DNA from: Syntrophomonas sp. UBA4922
Lineage (GTDB): Bacteria > Bacillota > Syntrophomonadia > Syntrophomonadales > Syntrophomonadaceae
Direction: 5' to 3'
DNA length: 64,000 nt
Assembly: GCA_002398825.1 (NCBI GenBank)
Contig: DHBS01000051.1
Span: 13,245-77,244 of the forward strand
The translations under genes were made by a program, and so were the position numbers. The notes below the pieces were generated by a model. The model had not been told where the DNA came from, searched no databases, and saw nothing but the letters and a program-made list of their open reading frames with translations. Below are positions 15,356 to 23,410 of the stretch, in pieces. Position 1 is the first letter of the stretch. Every line of letters begins with the position of its first letter.

Positions 15356-17323
15356 ATGGGTAGCTATCCTTATCTTTTTTCTGAACTGCAAATCGGCAAC
15401 ATAACACTAAAAAACCGGGTTGTGATGGGCCCCATGTTAGTGGGCTACGCCGACCAATCCGGCAAGGTCAATGAAAATGTGATCAAATATTATGAAGCCA
15501 GGGCCAGGGGGGGAGCGGGGCTAATCATTGTAGAAGCCAGCTGTGTAGATGTTCCTACCGGAAAGGAAGGCGCGGGGCAAATACACATCGACAATGCCGG
15601 CTGCATACCGGGATTAACCAGCCTGGCCAGGGCCATAAAGAAATACGACTGTAAGGCTTTTATACAATTATTCCACGCCGGCCGGCAGACCTCGAGCCAG
15701 ATCACGGGGGTACCGCCGGTGGCCCCTACCCGGCAGGGTTTAACCCCCAGCCGGGAAATTCCACGCGAATTAAGCCTTCGCGAAATCAAACATATTATAG
15801 CCCAGTTCATCCAGGCCGCCGAATATGCCCGTCAGGCCGGATTTGACGGGGTGGAGCTGCATGCCGCGCACGGTTACCTTTTAAATGAATTCCTGTCGCC
15901 CAGGAACACGCGTCAAGACGAATACGGGGGCTGTTTAGAAAACCGTATGCGCATACTCCTGGAGGTTATCAACGGGATAAAAAGCCAGAACAATGGTTTG
16001 GCCGTCTCGGTGCGCTTAAACATCGACGATTTCACTCCCGGCGGGCTGCAGCCGGAACAGAGTATAATCATCGCCAGAGAACTCGAAAACCAGGGGGCCG
16101 GCCTGATAAACTGCACTTGCGGCACTTATGAATCCGGTCTGACCAGTATCGAACCAGCTTCTTATCCTGAAGGCTGGCGGGTATATTTGGCGGAGAAAGT
16201 AAAACAGATGGTGCAGATTCCGGTCATAACCGGCGGCATGATTTACAACCCGGATTTTGCGGAAAAGGTCGTCGCTGAGGGGCGTTCTGATTTGGTATTT
16301 CTGGGACGCAGCCTGTTGGCTGATCCCAGCTGGCCGTTGAAGGCGCAGCGGGGCAAATGCGGAAATATCAGACCCTGTATACGCTGCAACGGCTGCATAA
16401 ATCTACACTTTGCGGGGATGCCGGTTAGCTGTACGGTCAACCCGGCAACGGGGAGGGAAAAGCAATACCATTCCCGCTTGGCCAAGGTTCCGGTAAAATC
16501 GAAGGTTGATATTATAGGCGCAGGGCCGGCAGGGATTCAGGCTGCCTTGACCCTTGACAACATGGGTTTTGAGGTCAGCCTGTTTGAAAAGTCTTCACAT
16601 CCCGGCGGCCTGTTGAGGTATGCCTCTACGCCGCCGCATAAGGAACGAATCAAAGACTATCACAAATTCCTCACTAACCGCCTTAAAGCCAGTGGGATAA
16701 ACCAATTCTATGATTGCCAGTATCAGCTGACCGACCTCCAAACCAGGCGGCCCGACCACCTGATTATTGCCACCGGTTCACGCCCCCAGATACCTACTCT
16801 GCCTGGAATTGAAGAGTGCTTGAACCTGGAGGATGTTCTGGACGGAAGAATTCCTGTCAGCGAGAATGAAGTGGTAGTCATCGGCGGGGGCAGCAACGGC
16901 TGCGAAGTGGCCGATTATCTGCTGCAATTCGGCAACCGCATCACTATTCTGGAAGGACGTCCCAGGGTAGCAGCCGATATGGAAAAGAAAAACCGCCGCG
17001 ATCTTTTGAACCGCCTGGAGGCGGGCGGGGTCACGCTTTTAGTCAGGCATAAAGTGCTGAATATTAACTCGCAAGGGGTTGTGACCGTCGATTCAGCCCA
17101 AAACCAGAGAGAAATACCCGCACAGCGGGTAATACTGGCCACCGGGTATAAACCGGTCAATCAGCTTTACCACCAGGCCCGGCGGCTGATGTCTTCAGTC
17201 CACGTCATCGGAGACGCCCTGAGGGTCAGGGGCTTTAAAAGCGCCATCCTGGAGGGACAGATGACAGCTTATATGATCTACCGGGAACAGGTCAAACCAA
17301 AACAGAGGGGCCAGAGTTCTTGA
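15356..17323 (+). CDS. NADH:flavin oxidoreductase / 2,4-dienoyl-CoA reductase-type enzyme
   Basis: A three-cofactor reductase of the Old Yellow Enzyme/FadH family: residues 1-~340 form the FMN TIM barrel (LKNRVVMGPM, FDGVELHAAHGYLLNEFLSP), then CIRCNGCINLHF...C holds the 4Fe-4S cluster. The C-terminal half has the FAD site VDIIGAGPAGIQAAL (~382) and the NAD(P)H site VVVIGGGSNGCEVADYL (~507). Length is 655 aa. Members reduce enoates, dienoyl-CoA or similar double bonds; the substrate here is not determined. AGGGGGAGGAG precedes the ATG. Its stop overlaps the rnhB start. Confidence 0.88.
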   Translation: MGSYPYLFSELQIGNITLKNRVVMGPMLVGYADQSGKVNENVIKYYEARARGGAGLIIVEASCVDVPTGKEGAGQIHIDNAGCIPGLTSLARAIKKYDCKAFIQLFHAGRQTSSQITGVPPVAPTRQGLTPSREIPRELSLREIKHIIAQFIQAAEYARQAGFDGVELHAAHGYLLNEFLSPRNTRQDEYGGCLENRMRILLEVINGIKSQNNGLAVSVRLNIDDFTPGGLQPEQSIIIARELENQGAGLINCTCGTYESGLTSIEPASYPEGWRVYLAEKVKQMVQIPVITGGMIYNPDFAEKVVAEGRSDLVFLGRSLLADPSWPLKAQRGKCGNIRPCIRCNGCINLHFAGMPVSCTVNPATGREKQYHSRLAKVPVKSKVDIIGAGPAGIQAALTLDNMGFEVSLFEKSSHPGGLLRYASTPPHKERIKDYHKFLTNRLKASGINQFYDCQYQLTDLQTRRPDHLIIATGSRPQIPTLPGIEECLNLEDVLDGRIPVSENEVVVIGGGSNGCEVADYLLQFGNRITILEGRPRVAADMEKKNRRDLLNRLEAGGVTLLVRHKVLNINSQGVVTVDSAQNQREIPAQRVILATGYKPVNQLYHQARRLMSSVHVIGDALRVRGFKSAILEGQMTAYMIYREQVKPKQRGQSS

Positions 17324-18012
17324 ATCATGAAAATTTAAAAAATGAAAAACGGCGCATTTCAGCAATGATGAAATATGAGCGCCAGGCTTACCGGGCTGGC
17401 CATCAGATTATTGCCGGCATAGACGAGGTCGGGCGCGGGCCATTGGCAGGGCCGGTGGTGGCTGCGGCCGTGATTCTCCCGCCCCGTTTCTTCCTGGCCG
17501 GCATCGACGATTCCAAGCAGCTCTCCGCTGTAAAGCGCAGTCGTCTGGCTGCGGAGATAAAACAGCAGGCTATAGCCTGGACGGTTGCCAGTGTATATCC
17601 GTCCCGCCTGGATGAAGTCAATATACTAAACGCTACCCGTGAGGCCATGTGCCATTGCATCAAACACCTGTCACCCCGGCCGGATTTCCTGCTTATTGAT
17701 GCCCTGCGCCTCAATAGTATAGCAATCGAACAGCTGCCATTGGTTAAAGGTGACAGCCTTAGCGCCTCCATCGCCTGCGCCTCTATTCTGGCCAAGGTTG
17801 AAAGGGATATGGCCATGGAGGGCTTCAACCAGCTTTATCCCGGCTATGGCCTGGCCAAGCACAAAGGGTATGCCACCCGCGAGCATATAGAGGCCTTATG
17901 TCGTCTGGGGCCCTGTGAAATACATCGAAGGAGTTTCGATCCCATTAAATCATGGTTCGCAGGAGGAAGCGATGTACAACAACCCGCTCTATTTGAACAG
18001 GACGATTCTTGA
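17320..18012 (+). CDS. rnhB: Ribonuclease HII
   Basis: RNase HII cleaves the RNA strand of RNA-DNA hybrids and removes single ribonucleotides from DNA. The catalytic acidic residues lie in IAGIDEVGRGPLAGPVV (Asp-Glu), DDSKQLS, LLIDAL and KGDSLSASIACASILAKVERD. Length is 230 aa from TTG 17320, which overlaps the preceding stop by 4 bp; the ATG at 17365 would still keep the whole fold, but the upstream KNEKRR...MMKYE stretch resembles family N-termini. The gene order rnhB-ylqG-ylqH matches Bacillus. Confidence 0.95.
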   Translation: MNHENLKNEKRRISAMMKYERQAYRAGHQIIAGIDEVGRGPLAGPVVAAAVILPPRFFLAGIDDSKQLSAVKRSRLAAEIKQQAIAWTVASVYPSRLDEVNILNATREAMCHCIKHLSPRPDFLLIDALRLNSIAIEQLPLVKGDSLSASIACASILAKVERDMAMEGFNQLYPGYGLAKHKGYATREHIEALCRLGPCEIHRRSFDPIKSWFAGGSDVQQPALFEQDDS

Positions 18013-19453
18013 TATCGCCTCATTGCCTGCGGACAAGGCCTTGGTATTTCATCAGGGCGAACTCCTGCAAGGCCTGGTGAAAGCCATACATACGGATGGC
18101 ACGGTATTGTTGGCCTTGAAAGGGCGGGTGATCGAGGCGTCTGCCCGGATTCCGGTGGAGGTGGGGCAAAACCTGTTCCTGATGGTAGACCAGGCCGAAG
18201 CAGGCCGGGTCCGCCTGAAAATCATGACCCCGGCTGGCATTCAGCAAATTGAAGACCGGACTATTGCGGAGCGGCTGATGGAAATCGGGATTTCGCCGCA
18301 GGCCAAAGAGGCTCAAATGGCCAGACAGCTCCTAAGCTACAATCTGGGCATTAATCGCCACAACCTGGATATGATGAATAGAAGCACCGCCATGTTGGGC
18401 GAAGCCACCCCGGAGAATATCAACCTGGCCGCTTTTCAGCTGGCCCGCAATCTTCCCCAGCACCCGGCTGTCCTGCAGTCGCTGGCCCGGTATAGCAGTC
18501 CGGGTTCTGATGTCATCACCCTGATACAGGATGTGCTGCGGCTGGTCTCTGCCGATTATCCGGCTGAAGAGGCGCCTCAGCCGCAGAACAGGGCGGACAA
18601 TCTTCCTCAAGCAGGGATAAAACCGGCCCACACTACTGCGGCTGCAATGCCCAAGCAGGAGCAAGCCCTCATAAGCAGCCCGTCAAGCCACCCGGCCGGC
18701 GACAAGCCCTACATGCCTGTAAACAGCGCCGTTGTTCATCCGCCGGCGGCGTCCGGGGATATCTTAAAGCAACTGCTGATTTTAGTACGCCAGCAATTGA
18801 ATGCCTACCGCCTTGAAATCGGTGCTCCGGCTCCGGCCTTGTCTTCTCGCCTGGAGGATATGGTCCGCTCTCAGCCCGAGATGCTGCGGGGGTTGCTGGT
18901 GGCGGAAGATATGATGAATGAGGCCGAAAAATCCGGGGTTTATCGCCCCGGCTCCGCGGTGCTGAGCAGACTTGAGGCTTTAAGCCGCGAAATCATGGGA
19001 CAGCAAGTAATCAACCTCCCCACTCCCGCTGTGACGGAGGAAGCCCCCCAGTGCTATTTCGCCTTGCCGGTGCAGATAGGAGAAGAAAGACGGCGCTGTG
19101 AAATCCACATCAGCGGTGAACCCGGCCAGTCCGGATTAAGGGAGCAAGAGCAGATCAATGTAGCGGTGTCATTGGACACTCCCGCACTTGGAGCGGTTTT
19201 GTTTCATGTAACCTGGCATAAGTCCAGATTTATGGAAATCCGCAGTGTGGTTGAAAGTCAAGCCAGTTATGATATCTTGCAGCTTTATCTGCCGGAACTT
19301 TATCGAGCACTTGAAAACCTGGGCTATACGGTGAGAGACTGCGGCATGAAGGTCAGCCCTCCCGGAGAGCCCGCCCAGAGCCTAAAAATAGTACCCCGCC
19401 CCCCGGAAAATCATGGCCCGGGCTGGCGGTCTAAAGTTGACATTAAGGTCTAG
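17972..19453 (+). CDS. FliK-like protein (YlqG-type)
   Basis: A 493-aa protein whose place between rnhB and an FlhB-C-like gene, and whose C-terminal third (ARRCEIHISGEP-like core, VSLDTPALGAVLFHVTW, ESQASYDILQLYLPELYRALENLGY), match the FliK-like C-terminal domain. The middle (~220-290) is Pro/Ala/His-rich and probably disordered. The start is ATG 17972 with AGGAGG, overlapping rnhB by 41 bp. Flagellar FliK sets hook length, but no flagellar genes are present here, so the role in this ylqG-ylqH pair is unclear. Confidence 0.65.
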   Translation: MYNNPLYLNRTILDIASLPADKALVFHQGELLQGLVKAIHTDGTVLLALKGRVIEASARIPVEVGQNLFLMVDQAEAGRVRLKIMTPAGIQQIEDRTIAERLMEIGISPQAKEAQMARQLLSYNLGINRHNLDMMNRSTAMLGEATPENINLAAFQLARNLPQHPAVLQSLARYSSPGSDVITLIQDVLRLVSADYPAEEAPQPQNRADNLPQAGIKPAHTTAAAMPKQEQALISSPSSHPAGDKPYMPVNSAVVHPPAASGDILKQLLILVRQQLNAYRLEIGAPAPALSSRLEDMVRSQPEMLRGLLVAEDMMNEAEKSGVYRPGSAVLSRLEALSREIMGQQVINLPTPAVTEEAPQCYFALPVQIGEERRRCEIHISGEPGQSGLREQEQINVAVSLDTPALGAVLFHVTWHKSRFMEIRSVVESQASYDILQLYLPELYRALENLGYTVRDCGMKVSPPGEPAQSLKIVPRPPENHGPGWRSKVDIKV

Positions 19454-19506
19454 AAGGACTGGTGCTAGAAGAGAACGACCTTTTGATAACATTCCAGGAG
19501 TCTGAG

Positions 19507-19776
19507 ATGAAAGAACAAGATCCCCCGGCCAGGGCAGTGGCCTTATCCTATGATCAGGACCGAGACCAGGCGCCGGTGGTGGTAGCCAAAGGTCAAGGCT
19601 TGATTGCCGAGCGTATTAAAGCCCTGGCAGCAGAACACAACATCCCTGTTCAGGAGAATCAAGTCCTGATAAAATATCTCATGGCTTTGCAGATCTATGA
19701 GGAGATACCGCCCGAGCTATACCAGGTGGTGGCGGAGATATTGGCCTTCATATATCGCATTGACCAGCGTTATTGA
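19507..19776 (+). CDS. FlhB C-terminal-domain-like protein (YlqH)
   Basis: This resembles the cytoplasmic domain of the type III export switch protein FlhB/YscU without its membrane part. The protein (89 aa) has AVALSYDQDRDQAPVVVAKGQG, a form of the FlhB core in which the autocleavage NPTH motif is replaced by SYDQ. ATG 19507 has AGGAG 6 nt upstream; GTG 19462 would add 15 residues. It follows the FliK-like gene and overlaps the yraN frame region. Probably a partner of that FliK-like protein. Confidence 0.8.
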   Translation: MKEQDPPARAVALSYDQDRDQAPVVVAKGQGLIAERIKALAAEHNIPVQENQVLIKYLMALQIYEEIPPELYQVVAEILAFIYRIDQRY

Positions 19777-19790
19777 CGGTGGTGACTATT

Positions 19791-20135
19791 ATGGCAAATC
19801 CTCTGGGAAAAATGGGTGAAGATCTGGCCGTAAAATACCTGGAGAAAAAGGGCTATTGCATCGTGGAACGCAATTATCGCACCCCCTACGGGGAAGTCGA
19901 TATTATCTGCTCCGACCGCGGTGAGCTGGTCTTTGTCGAAGTCAAAACACGGCGCTGCACCAGCTACGGCTCCCCTGAGGAGGCTGTCACCCGCCGTAAA
20001 AAAGAGCATATTAAAAAAACCGCTTTGTGTTACCTGGCCGGTTTGAACAGACCCTGCCGAAACATCCGCTTCGATGTGATCGCTATACTTATAGAGTCAT
20101 CACCCGCCATCAATCACATTCAAAACGCCTTTTGA
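19791..20135 (+). CDS. YraN family (UPF0102) nuclease-like protein
   Basis: A 114-aa member of the UPF0102 family, which has a restriction-endonuclease-like fold. The characteristic line is GEDLAVKYLEKKGY, then NYRTPYGEVDIIC and LVFVEVKTRRC, giving the expected E-x-D...E-x-K site. The ATG at 19791 is preceded by GGTGGTG; a TTG at 19773 would add six residues. The family is widely conserved beside rnhB, but its substrate is not established. Confidence 0.92.
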   Translation: MANPLGKMGEDLAVKYLEKKGYCIVERNYRTPYGEVDIICSDRGELVFVEVKTRRCTSYGSPEEAVTRRKKEHIKKTALCYLAGLNRPCRNIRFDVIAILIESSPAINHIQNAF

Positions 20136-20232
20136 CAAAACCATGGCAGATCTAAACCTTAAACCACAGGGGCTGAACGGTTTAAGGGCTGTGATGCCGT
20201 AAATACTAAGTTGAAAACAAGGAGTGAAAACA

Positions 20233-21081
20233 ATGTCTTCGATCGGGGCTCACCTGGGAATCGGCAAGGGCTTAAAACACACCGCCGACGAAGCCGTGGC
20301 AATGAATCTGGAATGCCTGCAGATCTTCCTGCGCAATCCCCGCGGCAGCAAAGCCCGTCAATTAAAAGACAGCGAAGTGGCCTACTTCAAAGCGGCTCTG
20401 GCAAAGCACCGCATCCGCCCCCTGGCGGTGCATGTCACTTACATCTGCAATCCGGCGGCAGCAGATCCCGGCCTGTACGATCTGGCCCGAAGCATAATCG
20501 CGGAAGACCTGGAGCGCTCCGCGCAAATCGGGGCTGATTATCTGGTCATGCATCCCGGTTCATATACCACGAGCTCAGCAGAGCAAGGCCTGGAACGGGT
20601 GGGCATGATACTGAATCAGGTCCTCGGCCGGGATGAAAGCCGGGTAACCGTGCTCCTGGAAACAATGTCCGGGCAGGGGACCGAATTGGGAAGGGATTTT
20701 AATGAATTAAACGAAATACTAAAGATGATCAACCAAAGTGAGCGGGTCGGAATCTGTTTTGACACCTGCCACGCCTATGCTGCCGGTTATGACTGCAGCA
20801 GCCCGGCGGGATTAGAAGCCCTCCTTAAAGAGATCGACAATAGCTTTGGCAGGGAGCGCATCAAGCTTATCCATGCCAATGATTGCCTGTCAGCCCTGGG
20901 ATCGCACCGCGATCGACATGCACATATCGGAGCAGGTTCTATCGGGGCCAGCGGGTTTAGGGAGATGTTTGCCCGCCCCTTCTGGGCCGATCTGCCGATG
21001 ATCGTGGAAACACCGGCCGAAGGACTCTTGGAGGATATCAACAGATTAAAAAAGATGCGTCAACAGGAGCGGAGAGGATGA
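20233..21081 (+). CDS. nfo: Endonuclease IV (AP endonuclease)
   Basis: This base-excision-repair enzyme cuts 5' of abasic sites using three zinc ions. The metal-ligand motifs are in order: LAVHVTYICN, LVMHPGS, LLETMSGQGTELG, CFDTCHAYAAGYD, IHANDCLSALGSHRDRHAHIGAGSIG and IVETPAE. Length is 282 aa from ATG 20233, which has AAGGAG 8 nt upstream; the GTG at 20224 overlaps that site. Confidence 0.95.
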   Translation: MSSIGAHLGIGKGLKHTADEAVAMNLECLQIFLRNPRGSKARQLKDSEVAYFKAALAKHRIRPLAVHVTYICNPAAADPGLYDLARSIIAEDLERSAQIGADYLVMHPGSYTTSSAEQGLERVGMILNQVLGRDESRVTVLLETMSGQGTELGRDFNELNEILKMINQSERVGICFDTCHAYAAGYDCSSPAGLEALLKEIDNSFGRERIKLIHANDCLSALGSHRDRHAHIGAGSIGASGFREMFARPFWADLPMIVETPAEGLLEDINRLKKMRQQERRG

Positions 21082-21087
21082 TAGCAC

Positions 21088-21942
21088 ATGCTTGTATATG
21101 GTAAGGAACTGCGTGAAGAGATGAAAAAGTGCATTAAACAGCAAGCCATGCAATTGCCCCTGCAAATGGCAATATTAAAAATCGGAAATGACAAGGCCTC
21201 GCAGTCATATGTCAATGGACTGGTCAATTTCGGCAAAGAGGTGGGGATTCCGGTAAAAACCATCTACCTTGACGAGCACTGCACTCAGGCCGAGGCCCGG
21301 CAAATAATCATCGACTTGAACCATGATCCCGATATCACCGGCATCATGATACAGAAGCCCCTGCCGGCTCACATAGACGACAACAGCCTGCTGCACACTA
21401 TCGACTATCACAAAGATGTGGAAGGCTTGCATTACTATAACCTTGGCAAACTGCTGGCCAAAGAACCCGGAGTCTGTCCGTCGACACCCAAGGCCATCAT
21501 GACCATGCTTAGAGCCAATCAGGTTGATCTTACCGGCAAAAAAGTGACAATAGTGGGGCGCAGTACTATCGTGGGCAGTCCATTGGCGGTGATGATGACC
21601 GCCCAGGATGCCACGGTAACCCTGTGTCATACCCGGACCCGGCGCCTGGAACAGGAGACCAGGGCGGCTGATATAGTGGTAGCCGCAGTGGGAAAGGCCG
21701 ACTTCATAACATCGGATATGGTCAGTGACGGCTGTATCATCATGGACGCCGGCATCAATGTTGATGACTCCGGGACTATACACGGAGACGTGCACCCGGA
21801 GGCCGCCGCCCGGGCCAGGATTGCCAGCGCAGTACCCGGAGGCATCGGGATGATCACTGTAGCTGAACTATTTGACAATCTGGTCACTTTAGGAGGGCAG
21901 CAAGGGGATCCCCAAATAAAGCAATCCGGGCCGGAGAATTAA
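21088..21942 (+). CDS. folD: Bifunctional methylenetetrahydrofolate dehydrogenase/cyclohydrolase
   Basis: FolD interconverts methylene-, methenyl- and formyl-tetrahydrofolate, linking to formate-THF ligase (fhs), whose gene starts at the end of this window. The 284-aa protein has SYVNGLVNFGKEVGI with the catalytic Lys, IMIQKPLPAHID, PSTPKAIMTML and VTIVGRSTIVGSPLAVMM (NADP site), then PGGIGMITVAELFDN. It starts 6 bp after nfo with GAGAGG upstream. Confidence 0.97.
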   Translation: MLVYGKELREEMKKCIKQQAMQLPLQMAILKIGNDKASQSYVNGLVNFGKEVGIPVKTIYLDEHCTQAEARQIIIDLNHDPDITGIMIQKPLPAHIDDNSLLHTIDYHKDVEGLHYYNLGKLLAKEPGVCPSTPKAIMTMLRANQVDLTGKKVTIVGRSTIVGSPLAVMMTAQDATVTLCHTRTRRLEQETRAADIVVAAVGKADFITSDMVSDGCIIMDAGINVDDSGTIHGDVHPEAAARARIASAVPGGIGMITVAELFDNLVTLGGQQGDPQIKQSGPEN

Positions 21943-22060
21943 TTTCTATACAAATTGTTTTTGTTCCTAAAGCAGGATTTTGAAACTTATATCTAAAATA
22001 CAAAGGTTATTGGAAGCAATGCGAGTGACCAATAGATAATGATAAGGAGAGGGGTATCTC

Positions 22061-22603
22061 ATGAACGAAGAATTGCTAAAGAAAGGCTACGTACAGGTCT
22101 ACACCGGTAACTGCAAAGGCAAAACCACCGCAGCATTGGGATTGGCATTCAGAGCTATGGGTAAGGGCTTGAAGACTTATGTGGGACAATTCATGAAAGG
22201 CGGGGAGTATGCCGAGTTAGAGTCCGCCAGGATGGTGAGCCCATATATCACTATTGAACAGTATGGGAAAAAGGGATTCATTAAACTTACCAACCCGCCC
22301 CCGCAGGAAGCGGTTGACCTGGCCAGTGAAGGGCTGGAAAAAGCTAAAAAGGCCATGGCCTCAGGGCAGTATGATATTATTGTCCTGGACGAAATCAATA
22401 CCGCCAACTATTTCAATCTGATTCCCGTGGAGGCTATTCTGGAACTCATTAAAAACAAGCCCGATGGCATGGAATTAATCTTGACCGGCGGCCCTAAAGC
22501 GCATGATCGCGTCATCGAAGAGGCCGATCTGGTGACCCAGATGGTAGAAGTAAAGCATTACTATCAACAGGGAGTACCGGCCCGGGAGGGCATTGAAAAA
22601 TAG
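22061..22603 (+). CDS. cobO: Cob(I)alamin adenosyltransferase paralog, CobO family
   Basis: A second CobO-type enzyme (180 aa) with P-loop TGNCKGKTTAALGLAFRA, GQFMKGG, DIIVLDEINTANYF and LTGG. It is clearly related to the protein at 2440 but diverged: LTGR becomes LTGG and the N-terminus is shorter. The P-loop Cys is unusual but Gly-Lys-Thr is intact. It is monocistronic, with its own GGAGAGGGG site and terminator, so it may serve general corrinoid metabolism while the other serves the mutase. That split is inference. Confidence 0.9.
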   Translation: MNEELLKKGYVQVYTGNCKGKTTAALGLAFRAMGKGLKTYVGQFMKGGEYAELESARMVSPYITIEQYGKKGFIKLTNPPPQEAVDLASEGLEKAKKAMASGQYDIIVLDEINTANYFNLIPVEAILELIKNKPDGMELILTGGPKAHDRVIEEADLVTQMVEVKHYYQQGVPAREGIEK

Positions 22604-22624
22604 CAATTAACCTCTATGGCATTT

Positions 22625-22667
22625 AAGGTCGGGGTAATGATTATATTCGCCCCGGCCTTCTTTATTT
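22625..22667 (+). terminator. Terminator after the second cobO
   Basis: AAGGTCGGGG pairs with CCCCGGCCTT (one G-T pair), then CTTTATTT. Confidence 0.85.
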
Positions 22668-22873
22668 ATTGATCTCTTTCAATACTTTAGCCGCTGGGCG
22701 GGGATAGTTTCTGGGATGAGCGGCGGGCAATCCGGTAGAATTACCAAGCTTTATTACGGTGTCATAAACCGGCAAGGACCAAGCGTATAAAGAAAAAGAA
22801 ATATTCCCGCTGAAAGCGGGAACAAAAAGAATGGGATCATATGTTAGAGCTCTAAAAGAGCTATTCACCAAAT

Positions 22874-22901
22874 AAAAAAACCATACCCGTATAAGGTATG
22901 G
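22874..22901 (-). terminator. Minus-strand terminator after the riboswitch-controlled small ORF
   Basis: Read on the minus strand: CCATACC, loop, GGTATGG, then seven T. It begins directly after the stop codon of the 34-codon ORF. Further down, a second minus-strand hairpin (TTCCCGC/GCGGGAA, 22806-22824) also has a T-rich tail. Confidence 0.85.
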
Positions 22902-23006
22902 CTACCATGCCTGACCTGCAGACGACCTGAAAATCAGGCATTTGCAAGCATTACCAAACCACATCCAAGCATACCTAAATACGCCTGTCATGATTAAGCA
23001 CAGCAT
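22902..23006 (-). CDS. 34-aa ORF downstream of the Moco-type riboswitch
   Basis: The peptide starts MLCLIMTGVFRYAWMWFGNA and ends CLIFRSSAGQAW. It is hydrophobic and aromatic in its first half and has three Cys. The GGAG of its ribosome site lies 6 nt before the ATG and is the 3' strand of the riboswitch P1 stem, so its translation should depend on the aptamer. A terminator follows at once. I know no such family. It may be a real small membrane peptide, a leader peptide, or what is left of a lost gene's start. Confidence 0.5.
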   Translation of the reverse strand: MLCLIMTGVFRYAWMWFGNACKCLIFRSSAGQAW

Positions 23007-23010
23007 AATA

Positions 23011-23108
23011 AACTCCTTTCCAAAAATACGGGGAGGCATAACCGTTTCCAGTTACACCCACAGGCCACCAGCCATAGCATTGCCTTAGACTGGGAAGCTC
23101 GGAGTTGT
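23011..23108 (-). promoter_or_regulatory. Probable molybdenum/tungsten cofactor (Moco/Tuco-type) riboswitch
   Basis: On the minus strand ACAACTCC (23108-23101) can pair with GGAGTT (23016-23011) as P1. Inside, GGTGTAAC / GTTATGCC with a GAAA loop forms a stem followed by TCCCC-GTAT-TTTTGGAAAGG. This end closely follows the E. coli moaA leader, whose aptamer ends in a similar stem, then CTCCCGTATCTGGAAAGG, just before the start codon. The CTCCGAGC start and GGCTGGTGGCC middle also fit my memory of the family. P1 covers the ribosome site, so control would be translational. Recognition is from memory, not from a covariance search. Confidence 0.7.
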
Positions 23109-23165
23109 ATGCGATTTTAACTTATTAAAATAATAACATAGCAGTCCGGATTAAGCCAGTATTTT

Positions 23166-23288
23166 TTATAACACCGCATTCATACTGAGCAGAAAATAAA
23201 TAAGCATAGCCGCCAATAACAAAGTTAGACAACCGAAAAGTATGGCGGCTTTGTGATTCTTCCAAAAAGATCCTGATTTGTCCGACAT
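23166..23288 (-). CDS. Small membrane protein, 40 aa
   Basis: A 40-codon ORF: a charged start MSDKSGSFWKNHK, then one long hydrophobic segment AAILFGCLTLLLAAMLIYFLL. A GGGGG ribosome site lies 8 nt before the ATG. The plus-out rule puts the Lys/His-rich N-terminus inside. It sits after comM and before the riboswitch on the same strand. Function unknown. Confidence 0.5.
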   Translation of the reverse strand: MSDKSGSFWKNHKAAILFGCLTLLLAAMLIYFLLSMNAVL

Positions 23289-23410
23289 GTCCCATCCCCC
23301 CCTGCTGGCCTTCCCCATCCAAGTTGGCCTGAACCCGTTACCTTATTGTATACAGGCGGAGGGGCTTCCTCCAAGTGTTTTCTTCAGCCGGCTACAGAGG
23401 AGTCAAATGC

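Noticed and set aside
22662..22871. 69-codon minus-strand ORF after the riboswitch unit
   Set aside because: It contains a perfect hairpin and has no ribosome site; its end (LGNSTGLPAAHPRNYPRPAAK) looks somewhat protein-like, so a relic cannot be excluded, but no family was recognised.
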